Source of the DNA: an uncultured Oscillospiraceae bacterium
GTDB lineage: Bacteria; Bacillota; Clostridia; Oscillospirales; Oscillospiraceae
Direction: 5' to 3'
Assembly (NCBI GenBank): GCA_949878425.1
Contig: CATLAL010000020.1
Location: 1 to 44,431 of the forward strand
DNA: 44,431 bases
Shown: positions 24,364-32,074 of the stretch, piece by piece
Layout: each line of letters opens with the position of its first letter
How positions within the stretch are numbered: the stretch's first letter is position 1
Made by a program: the position numbers and the translations under genes
Notes under the pieces: model-generated
Told to the model about the DNA's origin: nothing
Seen by the model: the letters and a program-made list of their open reading frames with translations, nothing else
Database searches by the model: none

Positions 24364-24930
24364 CTATGGTTGATTCGCATTTTTATGGAAGATACGCTGT
24401 TTCGCACGGAGCATAGCGGAACATCCCCGGTTGAGGACCCCGCCCAGACGGCGGCCGGATATCCGGTTGATCCTCTGCGCACGTCTGGTCCGCTCCCGCT
24501 GTTCCGGAGTATGCCAGGAGGCGTGATACCAGTGAATGCTGTAAGTATTTTTGGTGGTTTTCAGACGGTTGTCCAAATAACAGAGCGGGGAAAAATAGTC
24601 TGCGGGGAATATCTCAATACCTCTGCACGCGCTGGCGTTTCCCGTTGAGCTTCAGGCCGCAGGCTTTCAGGAGCTCTGTGGCGTAAACGGGGGAGGGCAC
24701 GAGACTGGGTGTACCGTCTTTGCTGTAAAAAGAGAACGAGTGGTACAGATCCCGCATCTGCTTTAGAATCCCATTTCCCGGCTCCGCGCCGAACCCCAGG
24801 CCCGACGCCTCTCCGGCCGACTTTTTGAAAACGACCGACGGGGTAGGCGTGCAGCTGCGCAGGCAGATATCCGCGGCAGTCATTTTACACAGTCCACGCC
24901 GCCTTTTCAGAAGGATTCGCAGGGGGCGCT
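24364..24930 (-). pseudogene. Glycosyltransferase (GT32-like), decayed C-terminal part
   Basis: Minus-strand pieces read like the end of a GT32/capsular glycosyltransferase: YATELLKACGLKLNGKRQ (about 24640-24690) runs to a stop, then another frame continues GIEIFPADYFSPLCYLDN and NTYSIHWYHASWHTP down to 24364. One frameshift near 24640 separates them. The upstream stretch (ADICLRSCTPTPSVVF) looks like a GT2 enzyme instead, so a deletion has fused two genes. Not functional. Confidence 0.6.
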
Positions 24931-24938
24931 GGCGCCTA

Positions 24939-25099
24939 GGGTCTGTTCACATAAGAGAAAGGAGGAGATTTTCGAGGAAATTTTTGCCGTATGCAAGGCA
25001 AAAATTTGCAGGCGTACTGTCGTACGTCAAAACTTTTTAACGCGGCAGACGGCAAAATTGGCCGGAAAGCCCCGCGTTTCGCCTTATGTGAACAGGCCC
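24939..25099. mobile_element. Family C MITE-like element, copy C1
   Basis: A 161-bp element: left end GGGTCTGTTCACATAAG, right end reads GGGCCTGTTCACATAAG on the other strand (16 of 17). TA flanks both sides (24937-24938, 25100-25101). It has no gene. It has inserted into a glycosyltransferase remnant. The interior (GTCAAAAC, GCAGACGGCAAAATT) resembles family B read backwards, so both may be one old family. Confidence 0.8.
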
Positions 25100-25101
25100 T
25101 A

Positions 25102-25232
25102 AAAAACAGATCTCCGGGTGTGCCGCCAGAACCTGCGCCTGCCGTTCCAGCTTCTGCTCCAGCCAGATATCGTCCCAATACCTGCCGGATGGTCTTTTCG
25201 CAGTTGTATACGGGGATTATGACGCTGAACAT
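25102..25232 (-). pseudogene. Glycosyltransferase family 2, N-terminal remnant
   Basis: MFSVIIPVYNCEKTIRQV is a textbook GT2 start (25232 downwards). After about 18 residues the frame shifts and jumps to YWDDIWLEQKLERQAQVLAA, the middle of the same family, with about 70 residues lost between. The reading frame then runs into element C1. A dead gene with deletion, frameshift and insertion. Confidence 0.7.
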
Positions 25233-25252
25233 ATCGATTGCTCTCCCGGCGG

Positions 25253-27130
25253 TCAGGCCATGTTGATCTTGCAGGCGGAGACGATGTCGCCGATAGCGTA
25301 GCAGCCGGAGAGGGCGCCGTCCTCCCGGAGGGTATAGGGCAGGGGCGCCTCCCGCAGCTCCTCCAGCCCCTCGCCGGGGTCCCCGGCGGCCCAGGCGGAC
25401 ACCCGGGTCCGGGCCGTCTCCAGACGGGCCTGCACCGCGCCCATGCGGCCGTCGATCACCTCAAAGCCGTAGGGCTTGTTGAGGTCCATCCACAGCGAGC
25501 GCCACAGCCGGCGAAGCGCCGCCGCGTCCCGCTCCACCTGGGCCAGGTCCGCCGCCAGGGACGCCGCGGCGGCGCGGTCCTCCCGGGCCACGGCGGCGGC
25601 GATGGACTCGTGCCAGCGGCATTTGCCCGCCAAAACCCGGGCCAGCTGGGCGTAGAAAGCCATGAGGGGCTGGAAGGGGCCCTCGGCATAGCCCGCGTAC
25701 TCCTCCGCCAGGCCGGCGAAGTGGTCCGATAGGGCCAGGCCCTCCAGATCCTTGGCAAAGAGCTGCACCATGGGGTCCTGGTACAGGAGGAACTTGGCGG
25801 CGTTTACCGGCTGGACGGGGGTGGGCCGGGTCCCGGGTACGCCGTTGAACCGGCTGAGGCCCAGGAAGGGGGCAATATCCCCGCCGCAGCAGGTTCGAAA
25901 CCGCCGGGCCAGCTGGTCGGCGTCGTACCCCCCGGTGTAGGAGAACTCCGCGTAGAGCTGGAGGCCCGGCAGGGCGGTGAGGAAGCTGGCCTCGGCCCCG
26001 TCGTCCCCCCAGGCCGTCACCAGGACGAGGGGAACGCCCGCCTTTTTGCAGGCCGTTAGGGCGGGGACGGTGGTCTGTAAGGTCTTTTCGTAGTCCGGGG
26101 CCGGACCGGCCCAGGTCCACACGCCGCCGGCGAAAACGGGCGTGCCCGCCAGCTTCCGGTGCCGCTCCAGCATGGACTCGTACTCCGCCTCCGTGTTGTG
26201 GTAGTAGTCCCAGTACACCAGACGGACCCCGGGGACCACGCTGTCCATGGCGGCCTGGGAGGGCTCGCCGCTGTCGTAGTAGCCGCCGGTGGGGGAGTCG
26301 GGGCGGAAGTACATGTCGCTCCACATCATGGGCTCCAGGCCCAGCTCGTCCGTCAGCTCCTTCACCCGCAGCAGGTGGCGGCGGATGATGGCATGGGGGT
26401 CCTCGTAGCCGAATTTCCGCAGGTGGGTCCCCAGGCCGATGCCGTGGGCCTCGTCCATGCCGATGTGGATGCGGCGTGTGCGGAAGGGGGCGGAGGCCGC
26501 CCGGAGCATCCGGCGCAGAAGGCCGTAGGTCTCCTCGCTGTCCGCCAGAAGGACCTCGCCGTTGTCGGCGTAGCGCCTTGCAGCGGGCCAGTGGAGGAAC
26601 CGGTTGAGGTGGCCCAGGGTCTGGATGCAGGGGATGAGCTCAATGCCCAGCGCGGCGGCGTAATCGTCCAGGGCGCGCAGCTCCTCCGCGGAGTAGCGGC
26701 CCCGCATGTAGCCGAAGTAGGGCTCCTCCGGCACCTCGTAGGTCTCCTCCGTGTACAGCATGGCCGCGTCTATGCCCATGAGGGCCATCCGGCACAGCAA
26801 CCGCCGCAGAGCCTCCGGCTTCAGCACGGCGTTGCGGGACACGTCCAGCATCGCTCCAACCTCGAAGCAGGGGCGCTCCCGGCGGACGTAGGAGGGCTCC
26901 TCCCAGCCCTCCCGGAGCAGGGAGAGGGCCCGGTAGAGATGCACCGGCTTGCTCCAGCCCAGACGGACGCGGCCGCCCTGCTTTTCTGCCTCCGGGCCCT
27001 TCGACCGAAACACCTCCACCGGTACACCCCCCTCCCCGGCCACAAGGCCCAGAAGAGGACCAAGCTCCTCCAGTGCCCGCGGGAATCCCTCCGGCAGCGT
27101 ACCGGAGAAGGAGAGAAGTATGGGTTCCAT
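25253..27130 (-). CDS. GH20 exo-beta-N-acetylhexosaminidase (GcnA-like)
   Basis: 625 residues, close to the 625-627 of streptococcal GcnA/GH20C. A small N-terminal alpha/beta part (1-about 80) precedes the TIM barrel. The catalytic Asp-Glu pair is in IHIGMDEAHGIG; other barrel motifs are ELIPCIQTLGH, MMWSDMYF and GGVWTWAG. No signal peptide, so it should act in the cytoplasm, removing GlcNAc or GalNAc from imported or turnover-derived oligosaccharides. ATG 27130 follows AAAGGAGG; the open frame continues upstream without conservation. It lies downstream of nagA on the same strand, with a very large hairpin between them. Confidence 0.9.
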   Translation of the reverse strand: MEPILLSFSGTLPEGFPRALEELGPLLGLVAGEGGVPVEVFRSKGPEAEKQGGRVRLGWSKPVHLYRALSLLREGWEEPSYVRRERPCFEVGAMLDVSRNAVLKPEALRRLLCRMALMGIDAAMLYTEETYEVPEEPYFGYMRGRYSAEELRALDDYAAALGIELIPCIQTLGHLNRFLHWPAARRYADNGEVLLADSEETYGLLRRMLRAASAPFRTRRIHIGMDEAHGIGLGTHLRKFGYEDPHAIIRRHLLRVKELTDELGLEPMMWSDMYFRPDSPTGGYYDSGEPSQAAMDSVVPGVRLVYWDYYHNTEAEYESMLERHRKLAGTPVFAGGVWTWAGPAPDYEKTLQTTVPALTACKKAGVPLVLVTAWGDDGAEASFLTALPGLQLYAEFSYTGGYDADQLARRFRTCCGGDIAPFLGLSRFNGVPGTRPTPVQPVNAAKFLLYQDPMVQLFAKDLEGLALSDHFAGLAEEYAGYAEGPFQPLMAFYAQLARVLAGKCRWHESIAAAVAREDRAAAASLAADLAQVERDAAALRRLWRSLWMDLNKPYGFEVIDGRMGAVQARLETARTRVSAWAAGDPGEGLEELREAPLPYTLREDGALSGCYAIGDIVSACKINMA

Positions 27131-27199
27131 CGCAGTCGCCTCCTTTTTAAAAGCCATGGGGGGTGCGCCATACCCACACCGCCCTTGTGATTGTGCAAT

Positions 27200-27254
27200 G
27201 GCCGCATCGAGCGGCCATGCACAATTCAATTTTGCACGGCCACTCGATGCGGCC
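27200..27254. promoter_or_regulatory. Large hairpin between nagA and GH20 gene
   Basis: Arms 27200-27221 and 27233-27254 pair at 20 of 22 positions around an 11-nt loop. Two alternative inner stems are also possible (TGGCCGC/GCGGCCA within the left arm with TTGTGCA/TGCACAA; CGGCC/GGCCG within the right). Without a T-run it is not an obvious terminator; it could tune expression between the genes or be a repeat. Confidence 0.6.
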
Positions 27255-27291
27255 GTTGGAAAATCATAAAGAATGTATGCCCTAATGGTTT

Positions 27292-28467
27292 CTACGCCCC
27301 CGCACTCCATCGGACGGAGCCGTCGGTGAGCACGGTGCGGACATTGACGTTCTCGTCGAAGAGGACCAGGTCTGCGGGCCGGCCCACGGCGACGAAGCCG
27401 GTACGGTCCGCCAGGCCCAGGATACGGGCCGGCGTCTCGGTGATCATCTTCACCGCGTCGGGGAGGCTGGCACCCGCCAGTTGGACCATGTTGCGCACCA
27501 GCCGGTCCGCGGTGCAGATGCTGCCGGCGAAGGCGGAGCGGTCCGGCAGCTTTGCCACGCCGTCCTCCAGGATCACCCGCTGCCCCTTCTCCAGGCTGCC
27601 CAGGACGCTCTCCCCGGACTCCCGGCCCGCCGCCCGCATGGCGTCGGTGATAAGGCAGAGCCGGTCCGGGCCGATGAACCGGTAGGCCATCTCCAGCAGG
27701 CATCCGGGCAGGTGGCACCCGTCGGCGATTACCTCGCTGGTGAGGCCCTCCAGCAGGTAGGCGCTCTCGATGATCCCGGCGTGGCGGAAGCCGCTGCGCC
27801 GGACGATGGTGGAGGTGGCGGAGTAGAGGTGGGTGACGTGGCGGTAGCCGTGGAGCATAGCGGAGCGCACCTGGTCATAGGTGGCGGAGGAGTGGCCGAT
27901 GCAGGGGACCGCCCCCCGCTCCGAGAGCCAATCGCCCATGCGGTCCGCGCCGGGGAGCTCCGGGGCGGTGGTCCAGCGGAGAATGTCCGGGCAGGCGGCG
28001 AAGAGGGCCTCGTACTCCGCCGGGTCCGGATTGCGGATATAAGCGGGGTCCTGTGCGCCGCTCTGCTCCGGGGCCAGGTAGGGCCCCTCCACGTGGAGCC
28101 CCAGGAGCTTCGCCCCGTCCGGGAAGCCAGGCTTGCACCTGGCGTACACCGCGAAGGCGGCCAAAAGCTCCTCCGTCCCCGCGGCCAGGGTGGTGGGGAC
28201 CATGGCCGTGGTGCCGTGGCGCAGGTGCAGGGCCGAGGCGCCGTGCCAGGCCTCCTCCGTGGCGTCCATGAAGTCATAGCCGTCGCCGCCGTGGACGTGG
28301 GTGTCAATAAAGCCGTGGGACAGGTAGAGTCCATCCGCGTCCAGCGTCTCGCCGCCGGAGAGGGTCCCGGGGGCGGCAATGGCGGCAATGCGGCCGTTTT
28401 CCACCGCCACGTCCCGCTTTTCCGCAATGCCTCTGGCCACGAGGACCCCGTTTCGTATCACCATCAT
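27292..28467 (-). CDS. nagA: N-acetylglucosamine-6-phosphate deacetylase
   Basis: 391 residues, the NagA length. The amidohydrolase metal site appears as GFIDTHVHGGDG, the Glu ligand as GLHVEGPYL, His ligands as CIGHSSATY and HVTHLY, and the catalytic Asp as LITDAM. It removes acetate from GlcNAc-6-P to give glucosamine-6-P for glycolysis or wall synthesis. Start ATG 28467 (a second ATG follows at once) lies 8 nt after GGAGG. It is upstream of the GH20 gene on the same strand, so hexosaminidase product can be salvaged; nagB and a GlcNAc kinase or PTS are not in the window. Confidence 0.95.
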   Translation of the reverse strand: MMVIRNGVLVARGIAEKRDVAVENGRIAAIAAPGTLSGGETLDADGLYLSHGFIDTHVHGGDGYDFMDATEEAWHGASALHLRHGTTAMVPTTLAAGTEELLAAFAVYARCKPGFPDGAKLLGLHVEGPYLAPEQSGAQDPAYIRNPDPAEYEALFAACPDILRWTTAPELPGADRMGDWLSERGAVPCIGHSSATYDQVRSAMLHGYRHVTHLYSATSTIVRRSGFRHAGIIESAYLLEGLTSEVIADGCHLPGCLLEMAYRFIGPDRLCLITDAMRAAGRESGESVLGSLEKGQRVILEDGVAKLPDRSAFAGSICTADRLVRNMVQLAGASLPDAVKMITETPARILGLADRTGFVAVGRPADLVLFDENVNVRTVLTDGSVRWSAGA

Positions 28468-28583
28468 AAAAGAGACCTCCTAAAAGGCCGCCCGTCCCGC
28501 GGATACGCTCTGGGAACTCCTTGTGGACAGGCGGCGTCAGTTGTGGTATGGTTAGAGAGAAAATACCGAAGGGAGATGCTGCC

Positions 28584-29030
28584 GTGAAAAAGAGATATGT
28601 CCTTGTCCTGGCCCTAGTCCTGGCGCTGTGCGCCTGCTCCACCAGCAAGTCCGCCGTATTCTCCGTGGACACCGGGGACAATATAAAGGTAACGGTGAAT
28701 ACTACGGAGGGCCTGGACCTGGTGATGGAGGTCCCCTTCTCCGTGACCCGGGAGGGCCGGAAGCTCCTGACCGGTTCCTTTGTCTACGGGACGTACTATG
28801 ACATCTACCGGGAGGCCGTGGAGGAGGACCCAAAGGCCGCTGTACTGGACGAGGGCGCCAAGGACGGCAACGACTACTTCTTTTACACGGTGGATGGAGC
28901 CAGCGGCGTTGAGCACAACTTTGTCGTGCGGGTGGGCGGCTCCGGAACCGCCGTGGTCATGGGCTCCCTGGCCGGCAGGGAGGAGGCGGAGGAGGCCTTC
29001 CGGGAGACCGTCCTCTCCCTGGACGGATAG
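28584..29030 (+). CDS. Small lipoprotein, unknown function
   Basis: 148 residues starting with GTG at 28584 after GAAGGGAGA. A hydrophobic signal (4-15) ends in LCAC; Cys18 after Ala17 best fits a lipobox. The 130-residue mature part is acidic and strand-rich (VTVNTTEGLDLVMEVPFSV). I do not recognise a family. It is divergent from nagA and convergent with the aminotransferase, whose end is 51 bp away. Confidence 0.75.
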   Translation: MKKRYVLVLALVLALCACSTSKSAVFSVDTGDNIKVTVNTTEGLDLVMEVPFSVTREGRKLLTGSFVYGTYYDIYREAVEEDPKAAVLDEGAKDGNDYFFYTVDGASGVEHNFVVRVGGSGTAVVMGSLAGREEAEEAFRETVLSLDG

Positions 29031-29081
29031 GGCGCTTTCGCCCCTCCGGCGCAGTGCTTCCCCCGCGCTGGGACTGCCTCC

Positions 29082-30272
29082 TCAGCGGCTGTTGTATGCC
29101 GCAATACCCTTGGCCAGCAGGTCCATGGCCCGCTCCAGGTCCCGCTGCCTGAGGACGTAGGCGATGCGGATCTCGTTAACGCCCTTGCCGGGGGTGGCGT
29201 AGAAGGACCCGCCGGGGGCGAACATCACCGTGTCGCCGTTGTCGTCGAAGTCCGTCAGCAGCCACTGCTGGAAGGCGTCCGCGTCGTCCACCGGCAGGGC
29301 GGCCATGAGGTAGAAGGCGCCCCTGGGGCAGGAGCAGATGACGCCGGGGATCTCCTTGAGCTTGGTCACCACCGTGTCCCGGCGGCGCTTGTACTCCTCC
29401 CGGACGGCAGCGAAGTACTCCGGCCCCACGCTGTAGAGGGCCGCCGAGGCGATCTGGTCCAATGTGGCCACGGAGAGGCGGGCCTGGCAGTACTTCATGG
29501 CGTGGGCCATGAGCTCCCTGTTGCGGCTGATGATGCAGCCGATCCGGGCCCCGCAGGCGGAAAAGCGCTTGGAGACCGTGTCGATCACCACCACGTTCTC
29601 CGCCGCGTCGGCGAACTCCCCAAGGGACTGGAGGGGCTCCCCGGCGTAGACGAACTCCCGGTAGGCCTCGTCGCCGATGATGAAGAGATTGTGCTCCTTG
29701 GCGATGTCCACCATCATGCGCATCTCCTCCGGGGTGAGGACCGCGCCGGTGGGGTTGCCGGGATTGGTGCACATGATGGCCCGGGTGCGGCCGTTGATAG
29801 CTCCCTCGATCCTGGCGCGGTCCGCGTAGTGGTAGCCCTCCTCCGGGGAGGTGGAGATGGGGTGGATGCTCGCGCCGCAGGTGCTTACCATGGTGTTGTA
29901 ATTGGGATAGAAGGGCTCGGGAATAATGATCTCGTCGCCGTCGTCCAGAATGCAGTTTAGGACGATTTGCAGCGCCTCGCTGCCGCCGGTGGTGATGAGG
30001 ATCTCGTCCTTCTCAAAGTGCATGCTCAGGCCGTCATAGTACTTCTGGATGGCGTCGATGAGCACCGGCAGGCCGGGGGAGGGGGCGTACTCCAGCACCG
30101 GCTGGCTGAAGCCGCGGACCGCCTCAAAGTACTGGGGCGGCGTCTCAATGTCCGGCTGGCCGATGTTCAGGTGGTAGACCCGCTTGCCGGCGGCCTTGGC
30201 GGCCACGGCGTAGGGGTGGAACTTGCGCATGGGGGACAGGCCGCACTTTTGCACCTTGCTGGAAAATTTCAT
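29082..30272 (-). CDS. PLP-dependent class I/II aminotransferase
   Basis: 396 residues, fold type I aspartate aminotransferase family. YHLNIGQPDIETPP is the substrate-arm region, TTGGSEAL binds the cofactor phosphate, TNPGNPTG is the classic motif, IGDEAYREFVY holds the PLP-ring Asp and Tyr, and the Schiff-base Lys is in DTVSKRFSACGARIG. Likely acts on aspartate or aromatic amino acids; the substrate is not readable. ATG 30272 lies 6 nt after GAGGAG; an ATG two codons upstream touches that site. Confidence 0.93.
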   Translation of the reverse strand: MKFSSKVQKCGLSPMRKFHPYAVAAKAAGKRVYHLNIGQPDIETPPQYFEAVRGFSQPVLEYAPSPGLPVLIDAIQKYYDGLSMHFEKDEILITTGGSEALQIVLNCILDDGDEIIIPEPFYPNYNTMVSTCGASIHPISTSPEEGYHYADRARIEGAINGRTRAIMCTNPGNPTGAVLTPEEMRMMVDIAKEHNLFIIGDEAYREFVYAGEPLQSLGEFADAAENVVVIDTVSKRFSACGARIGCIISRNRELMAHAMKYCQARLSVATLDQIASAALYSVGPEYFAAVREEYKRRRDTVVTKLKEIPGVICSCPRGAFYLMAALPVDDADAFQQWLLTDFDDNGDTVMFAPGGSFYATPGKGVNEIRIAYVLRQRDLERAMDLLAKGIAAYNSR

Positions 30273-30342
30273 GTACATCTCCTCGCTTCTCCACAAATGT
30301 CGCCCGCCGGGCGCGGAGGCACAGCGCCTCTCCATCCCCTAC

Positions 30343-30371
30343 ATTCTAGTATAGGCGGGGGAGGTTGTCAA
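30343..30371 (-). promoter_or_regulatory. Promoter of the aminotransferase gene
   Basis: On the minus strand a perfect TTGACA (30371-30366) and TAGAAT (30348-30343) are 17 bp apart, about 70 bp upstream of the start. Confidence 0.85.
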
Positions 30372-30452
30372 GGGAGGGAAGCCCGCAGGGGGCCAAATGA
30401 AAAAATTTTTCCGCTCCTTGGGATATTTTGCCCTTTCGCCGGGTATTCCAGG

Positions 30453-30466
30453 TGAAACGCGTTTCA
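30453..30466. promoter_or_regulatory. Perfect 14-bp palindrome before the sigma gene
   Basis: TGAAACGCGTTTCA is a complete palindrome directly before the AAGGAGA ribosome site of the ECF sigma gene. It has the size and shape of a LacI-family operator. It differs from the catabolite cre consensus in the central CG. Confidence 0.5.
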
Positions 30467-30482
30467 AGGAGACACCTGCCCT

Positions 30483-30953
30483 ATGCTGACAGAACGGGAA
30501 TTCACGGAGGCGGCGGAGCGCTTCCTGGACATGGTCTACCGCATCGCCCTCAACTGGTTCAAAAATCCCGCCGACGCCGAGGACGCGGCCCAGAATGTGA
30601 TGCTGCGGCTGTGGCGGACGGATACGGATTTTGAGAGCCCGGACCACCTGCGCCACTGGCTGGCCCGGGTGGCGGTCAACGAGTGCAAGCGGCTGAGCCT
30701 CCACCCCTGGAGAAGCCGCACCGTGCCGCTGGAGGGGGTTGGGGAGCCGGCTTTTGCGGACGAGGAGCGCCGGGAGCTCTACGAGGCGGTGATGGCCCTG
30801 GCGGGGAAGTACCGCGTACCTATGTACCTCTACTACTACGAGGGGTACGCCGTGAATGAGGTGGGGGAGATTTTGGGACTGAAGCCCTCCACCGTGCAGA
30901 CCCGGCTGGCCCGGGGCAGAGAGAAGCTCAAACAGATGCTGACGGAGGAATAA
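30483..30953 (+). CDS. ECF-type RNA polymerase sigma factor
   Basis: 156 residues. Region 2 (about 10-75) has DMVYRIALNWFKNPADAEDA and AQNVMLRLWR, region 4 (about 100-155) has the helix-turn-helix VNEVGEILGLKPSTVQTRLA and GREKLKQML. A typical sigma-70 family group 4 factor directing a small regulon. ATG 30483 follows AAGGAGA. The next gene, 3 bp away, codes for a membrane protein whose position suggests an anti-sigma factor. Confidence 0.93.
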   Translation: MLTEREFTEAAERFLDMVYRIALNWFKNPADAEDAAQNVMLRLWRTDTDFESPDHLRHWLARVAVNECKRLSLHPWRSRTVPLEGVGEPAFADEERRELYEAVMALAGKYRVPMYLYYYEGYAVNEVGEILGLKPSTVQTRLARGREKLKQMLTEE

Positions 30954-30956
30954 GCC

Positions 30957-31928
30957 ATGAAAGAAGTTTACAGGGAGCTATTCGACGGGGTTCGCGCCTC
31001 CGGCAGACTGCGAATGGAGGTTATGAGCATGACAAAAGAGGAGCGGCCGGCGCAGAGACGCCGGATTCCCAAGGCGGCGCTTGTGGCGGCGGCGCTGGTG
31101 CTGGCGCTGGCGGGCACCGCCCTGGCGGCGGAGGTCCTGGGGGCGATATCCATCCGTTTCCTGGACGGCGACGGCGAGGACAGCGCTGGCTATCAGATTT
31201 TGGGGGATCCCGGGCGCTTCCCCGTGGAGACCTTCTCGGAGGAGCTGCTGACCTGGGCGGCGGACTGCCCCATGGGCAGCAGCGGCGATTTCAGCTATGG
31301 CTACCGGCGCTTTGACTCCTGGGAGGAGGCGGAGGCCTTCCTGGGCGTACATCTGGCGGAGAACCCGGCGATGGCACTGAAGTACAGAGGGTGGATTAAG
31401 ACAGGCAGCTTGGAGGACTTCACATCGTCCCACTGCGAGGTGAGCATGGCGGCGCAGGACGACCTGCCCTTCCGGGTGAGCGTGGACGCCGTTTACAGGG
31501 CGGACTGCGGAGACGGAAAGAAAAAAATGGTGCGGGTCGGCGCCACGATGTTCACGGAGGTTTTTGACGACATCACCAGCTGGTGCTATGAGGAGGGGGT
31601 TCTGCGGGACTCGGATGATCTGGACGGCTCTACCTTCGAGACCTATACCACCCCCAACGGACTGGAGGCCGTCATTGTCAGCGAGGAGCTGGAGCCGCAC
31701 ACTTGGGGATTCGATGGGAATGAGCTTATTGATCGAGTCACCATCCGCCGCGCCTATTTTATCTGGAACGATGTTTTTTATGAGCTGTACGCCGAGGACG
31801 AAACACAGGAGGCCAGGGGGCCTGATTTTGGAGATGAATTTGAGGAAATTGAACTGAATGGGTTTATAAAAGATCCCCAGGCAGCGCTGCGCGCCATGAA
31901 GCACGTCCTGGACGGCTTCCAGCCGTAA
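30957..31928 (+). CDS. Membrane-anchored probable anti-sigma partner
   Basis: 323 residues: short cytoplasmic start (1-37), one membrane helix (about 38-58, LVAAALVLALAGTALAA) and a large extracytoplasmic domain with GYRRFDSWEEAEAFLGV, a segment seen in DUF4367-type proteins coded next to ECF factors. There is no zinc HxxxCxxC anti-sigma motif. The gene is coupled to the sigma gene (its Shine-Dalgarno site spans the sigma stop). The role as regulator is inferred from place and topology only. Confidence 0.75.
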   Translation: MKEVYRELFDGVRASGRLRMEVMSMTKEERPAQRRRIPKAALVAAALVLALAGTALAAEVLGAISIRFLDGDGEDSAGYQILGDPGRFPVETFSEELLTWAADCPMGSSGDFSYGYRRFDSWEEAEAFLGVHLAENPAMALKYRGWIKTGSLEDFTSSHCEVSMAAQDDLPFRVSVDAVYRADCGDGKKKMVRVGATMFTEVFDDITSWCYEEGVLRDSDDLDGSTFETYTTPNGLEAVIVSEELEPHTWGFDGNELIDRVTIRRAYFIWNDVFYELYAEDETQEARGPDFGDEFEEIELNGFIKDPQAALRAMKHVLDGFQP

Positions 31929-31941
31929 CAATCTATAGTAT

Positions 31942-31979
31942 ACGCCGCCGGCGCGGACCTTTCTCCGCCCCGGCGGCGT
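31942..31979 (+). terminator. GC-rich hairpin after sigma / anti-sigma genes
   Basis: ACGCCGCCGG (31942-31951) pairs with CCGGCGGCGT (31970-31979), with an inner GCGGA/TCCGC stem. It lies 13 bp after the stop. Only a weak T-run follows, so termination strength is uncertain. Confidence 0.6.
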
Positions 31980-32004
31980 TGCTGCGCTCTGCCCGGATTG
32001 TTTT

Positions 32005-32072
32005 CTGAGCAAGGCGGAGCCTTGCGAAAAAAGTTCTTTTTGATTCTTTTTCTTTCAAGAAAAAGAATGTAT
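32005..32072 (-). repeat. Family A hairpin repeat, copy A7 (inverted)
   Basis: GCAAGGC/GCCTTGC (32009-32025), AAAAAAGTTCTTTTTG, then ATTCTTTTTCTT (32043-32054) pairing with AAGAAAAAGAAT (32057-32068), and GTATGCC. It touches the stop of the minus-strand citXG gene and has that gene's orientation. Confidence 0.85.
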
Positions 32073-32074
32073 GC

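Noticed and set aside
27131..27718. 196-residue N-terminal extension of the GH20 protein
   Set aside because: It is made of nagA in another frame and the large hairpin; the GcnA-like start and ribosome site are at 27130.
30453..30466. CcpA catabolite (cre) site
   Set aside because: The centre is GC where the cre consensus needs CG, so only the outer halves match.
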